Position numbers and translations under genes: made by a program. Under the pieces are notes generated by a model, which was not told the origin of the DNA, ran no database searches, and saw nothing but the letters and a program-made list of their open reading frames with translations. From Carnegiea gigantea (taxonomy: Eukaryota; Streptophyta; Magnoliopsida; Caryophyllales; Cactaceae), in the NCBI GenBank assembly GCA_029747015.1, contig JAKOGI010000026.1:914817-978816 (forward strand): 64,000 bases of DNA, given 5' to 3'. Below, piece after piece: positions 61,401 to 64,000 of this stretch (position 1 is the first letter of the stretch; every line of letters begins with the position of its first letter).

Positions 61401-64000
61401 GGCCCATGGTACACATGTTGTTATATCAATAATGTCTTAACTTATCAAAGAAAAAGGAAATAATTATTGATTTGGCACAATGAGATTCATATCTAAGCAA
61501 ACGAAGTTTGAAACAATAATCCTTTACTTTTATCACTTTATCTGTTTTTACTATAAGAAAAATATAAAATAAAGACCACATAAATAGCGAACACTCCAAA
61601 TTATCAAATATCATGCATGTATGTGATAACATCACAATCTGCTTCCTTCTTTATCAAAATATCAAATGGTAATGCCATTAATCTATTCACTTATCTATTT
61701 CTATAAGCTAATATGTAATACAGAAAATCCAACCATCAGGTTCCATTGGTATGCCCAGTGGTGGGATTTCCATGAAAACTATATTCAATTCATCCAAGTT
61801 GTCCTCCATTTTACATAAAGTGAACCACAACATTTAGTTGATAAATGATGAGGCCTAAGTAAAGGACAGAAGTTTGCTCTCTAGACCTACACAAAGTAAA
61901 AGAACTAAGTAAAATATGTGAGCAACAACTCATTAACTTTTTAAAAAAAAAAAAGAACTAAAAACTAAACAAAAGAGTGCTAATTTGACCACTGAAGCTG
62001 GAAATGACAAGATCACTAAGCCCTGAAGGTGAAATCTCTTAACTAATAAACATACAGAACAGACCTAGAAAAAGATAGAAGGATAATTCACTATGATTTG
62101 TTTCAAATGAAGTAGAATTTTCTGGAATTTTTTTTTATTTTAGCCATGGAATCAAATACACATACTTTGGATGTAACGTCATAAGTATTAGTCAATCTCT
62201 CAAAGAAAGTCCATCATAAGTACATTATTCCTTTACTTGGTTGATGTACCAAAAGCAATGCCCCCCCCCCCCCCCAAAAAAAAAAATCCGAGAGCCTTAA
62301 AGGTGAAAGTGTCTACGTCTAGATCAAACCCAAAGCCTGTTTTTGAGGGGTGCAGTGGTACACACAAGACTGTGGTTACGAAGACCCTACAATGTAATGC
62401 AAAAGTGCACAAACCCATAAATTACAGCACCTCTACATAACAAGCTTTGCAACATAAATTATAATTAACATGATGCACTTCATTGAACTCTAATTTCAAC
62501 AGATCAATATAAAATGCAGTTAAGTTTGCAAAATAACCTTTGGGAAAAGAACTGAGAGGTGCTCCAAATCCTCCATACTGATACAAAGTCCAAGTTCTGT
62601 AAGCTTATCAAGGGAATACTTCACATGGTTAAATGTAACTTTTTCCTGGTGCATTTGCAAAAATCCCACAACGACATTCAAGAAAGTAAATGCCTTAATC
62701 ATTATCTTTAACCACGATGGGCAGATGCAAGAACATGAAGGCTGATGGTCATCCTGAATGTGCATGTTGCTCAAAACCGTACATTTCCCAGTTTTCACAT
62801 CCAATAGACAATTCACAGACTCCAAGAGGTCAAGTAATTTTACACAAACATCTTCATCCATAATGCACTTATCAGATGATTGGAGTATCTTAGATATGAG
62901 CTCTTCAGGGAGGCCTTCCTTACTACCATAATTGGACACCCTTCTACGCTTTCTTGAATGATAACTTGATGTGCCATTCCCATCCATCATATCATCTGTA
63001 TTCTTGGGGTCAGAAAAATAACCCGGCATACAGCCAGGTTGTTTTTCACAATTTGACGTGTCATTAAGATAAGACAAATCTTCCATCATATCCCGCCATG
63101 CAGATTCTGCCAGATTTGGAGGCACACTTTGATGACAGGTCTGTAAGGTCGGCTCAAGACCCTGAGACTCTGGGTTTCGGGACTTTCCCTTTCTGGTAAA
63201 TGGCATAAGAGCAATAAATTCCCCTGAACTGATGGAGTGACTTCCTATCTGACTCTGCAAGCCAAGTTTCACACCCTAAAGACAAACAAGCAAACCCAAC
63301 AAAATTGATCATCAACGATGGAAAACCACCGCATATAAATCCAGCGAAAACAACAGATAAAGACATACACTTTCAGTATAACCTACATTAAACTCTCAGT
63401 AAGAAACACAATTACTCAACAAGTTATCAGTGATCCAAAATCACCTGGTCATCATGTTGAACTAACAAAACTTGGGCATATCTAATCACTACCCAATCCA
63501 ATTTACTGGCAAAAAAGCCCTCTAAAGGTGATTGGCCACCGCATAAGACAGCGGGCATTCACTGCCACAAAAATTCTCTTCTTTTTTTTTTTTTGGGTGC
63601 AAATAGCTAGGTGAGCAAAATGGCACACATAAATGGTTAACCCAATAACATGTCTGCATTATCGCCCTCCCATTCTAACCTTTCTGCCCAAAAGAGGAAC
63701 AAATTCCCGAAGAAAACATGCTTCAACTTCAATCAAGTGGGTAAAGCGCGACAGCAGCAAAACAACATAATAACCAAAATTCTAAAAAGCAAGCACCAAA
63801 AAACTACCGGCAATACTAAAAGTTGAAGCAAATAAACACAACGGAATCAAATCATAAATTGGGAAGAAAGATTACTCGGAGAAAAAGGTGAAAATCGGAG
63901 GAAGAAGAAGCGGGAGGAAAGTGCTGCTTCAAGAGGAGCTTGAGCTCTCGGATGGTTTTAGTCGGCGAAATTGAAATGGCGATTGATTCGCCGCTTATGC
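40422..64000 (-). CDS. HRQ1: HRQ1-type ATP-dependent DEAH helicase, 27 exons, 5' end outside the window
   Basis: Exons on the minus strand: >64000-63876, 63275-62538, 59934-59823, 59643-59546, 57615-57460, 55137-55069, 54894-54772, 54693-54544, 54385-54257, 54176-54097, 54016-53922, 53790-53723, 53605-53504, 53420-53371, 49807-49700, 49420-49345, 47602-47466, 47377-47218, 47101-46922, 46655-46539, 46282-46127, 44345-44178, 44100-43988, 41362-41239, 40858-40763, 40659-40597, 40484-40422. All are GT-AG and in phase, giving 1,217 codons in the window. A ubiquitin-like N-terminus (ESIAISISPTKTIRELKLLL) is followed by Walker A TTSSGKS (K ~496 of the visible protein), DEAH (~598-601), FSTATSANPREH, helicase C with QQAGRSGRRG (~811) and a C-terminal zinc-binding region with CHC, CPNC and SLVC (~1163-1180). 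It is a RecQ4/Hrq1-like 3'-5' helicase linked to DNA repair and crosslink tolerance. Every core motif is intact. The start codon should lie a few dozen bases beyond 64000. Exon 5 (57615-57460) is the least certain. Confidence 0.94.
42231..42760 (+). mobile_element. 5'-truncated L1 LINE tail in HRQ1 intron 23
   Basis: The segment is flanked by the 20-bp direct repeat TATATGCATGCCTTTTTTTT at 42211-42230 and 42761-42780, a target duplication of LINE type, and it ends in a short A-run. It encodes the zf-RVT domain found at the C-terminus of plant L1 reverse transcriptases (CSMCSEEEETVDHLLVHY, then IPLAIWWATWKERNRRIF), open from 42252 to 42677. The last metal ligand in the finger is tyrosine instead of cysteine. 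It is antisense to HRQ1. Confidence 0.9.
42815..43035 (+). pseudogene. Second LINE zf-RVT fragment next to the first
   Basis: It encodes MLKRRNFNGPSKCFMCLE with VEETVDHLLIHCSWVSSLWH, clearly related to the fragment 42252-42380 but divergent, and here the finger cysteines and histidines are intact. It breaks off after LSPSL at about 43030. It is an older piece of the same LINE class; its own target duplication was not found. Confidence 0.75.
44621..44951. repeat. Local tandem duplication of about 135 bp in HRQ1 intron 21
   Basis: 44621-44757 and 44813-44951 both run from AAGCAATCAGCAA... through CCCACTCTCCCATATATATTT to ...CATAAACACAC, with a handful of mismatches. Between them are (CT)n and a C-run of about 20, so the period is 192 bp. 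Confidence 0.9.
50493..51469. mobile_element. TIR DNA transposon, possibly PIF/Harbinger-like, 977 bp
   Basis: The left end GGGCCTGTCCTTTTCGTTGG and the reverse complement of the right end agree at 17 of 20 positions. A 3-bp ATA flanks both ends, and the GGGCCTGT terminus suggests PIF/Harbinger, though ATA is not the usual TWA. Both subterminal zones are made of AGTTGGTAAG-type 10-mers in the same orientation. The centre has two 160-bp direct repeats (50903-51064 and 51081-51243, period 178). There is no transposase. Confidence 0.65.
51740..52450 (+). repeat. Possible LTR-derived segment of a Ty3/Gypsy (Athila/Tat-like) element
   Basis: A TATA box TATAAAAGG (51942-51950) is followed by an AT-rich leader. 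Further on is GGTTCGACCCCATCCATGTG... with GACGGGCGTACACTAGC at about 52365-52420, which resembles the 3' part of plant Athila/Tat LTRs as I recall them. No partner LTR, primer site or target duplication was found, so this is a fragment at best. Confidence 0.35.
55373..56593. mobile_element. Possible hAT-like element in HRQ1 intron 5
   Basis: The left end TAGACTTGGTAAAAACCACCC resembles the TAGACCTGGCAAA termini seen elsewhere, and it is followed by CCCGACCC-type repeats. The candidate right end, CCAGACAGGTCTA, would read TAGACCTGTCTGG inverted. The putative 8-bp flanks TTAGAAAG and TTAATAGG match only partly. It is either an old member of the family or two unrelated fragments. Confidence 0.35.
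62261..62286. repeat. C-run/A-run homopolymer junction (C15A11)
   Basis: A representative of a recurring structure: a C-run followed directly by an A-run on one strand. Others lie at 3836-3854, 7546-7566, 28816-28832, 32247-32265, 42773-42791, 45070-45093, 45690-45715 and 47982-47999. This one is in HRQ1 intron 2. Confidence 0.85.

Overview
The window is nuclear DNA of a flowering plant, probably a eudicot. Protein-coding exons are split by many GT-AG introns, the spacers are AT-rich, and there are plant-type transposons (Tork/Tnt1-like Copia, chromovirus-type Ty3/Gypsy, L1 LINEs, hAT, Mutator-like and TRIM elements) plus a nuclear tRNA-Ile(AAT). The species cannot be told from the sequence. 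Exon models were built by hand from splice sites, reading phase and recalled family sequences.

Four real protein genes are present. (1) A GAUT11-type GT8 galacturonosyltransferase on + (exon 1 at 1850-2002, exon 2 at 7739-9190, intron 5.7 kb). (2) and (3) Two tandem copies, both on -, of a plant isoaspartyl peptidase/L-asparaginase. Each has four exons of identical lengths and 315 codons (copy 1 exons within 10774-20477; copy 2 within 26962-30796). (4) An HRQ1-type DEAH helicase on -, with 27 exons from 40422 past the right edge. Only the first few N-terminal codons are outside the window. A tRNA-Ile(AAT) lies at 34476-34549.

The rest is mostly transposon history. Intron 1 of asparaginase copy 1 is swollen to 8.1 kb by a hAT-like element (13224-19985), itself split by a young 5.4-kb Copia element (13968-19342, TSD TATTA). 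The Copia polyprotein is one reading frame broken by a single TAG. Intron 3 of copy 2 carries a 352-bp TRIM and an 794-bp hAT-like element side by side; both are absent from copy 1. Between the copies lie a Mutator-like element with a 10-bp TSD, a LINE ORF1 remnant and a decayed TPR pseudogene. A 5.2-kb chromovirus (35088-40250, TSD CTTAG) sits 171 bp beyond the HRQ1 stop codon. The HRQ1 introns hold a 5'-truncated LINE with a 20-bp TSD, a TIR element with internal duplications, an LTR-like segment and local tandem duplications.

The genes are functionally unrelated: pectin synthesis in the Golgi, amide/isoaspartyl hydrolysis in the cytosol, and DNA repair in the nucleus. An asparaginase beside HRQ1 matches the Arabidopsis neighbours At5g08100 and At5g08110 as I recall them, so this looks like conserved microsynteny. 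I found no operon-like, phage or CRISPR system. The points of most interest are the asymmetric fate of the asparaginase duplicates, the nested insertions, the Copia U3 palindromes and a recurrent strand-ordered C-run/A-run junction.
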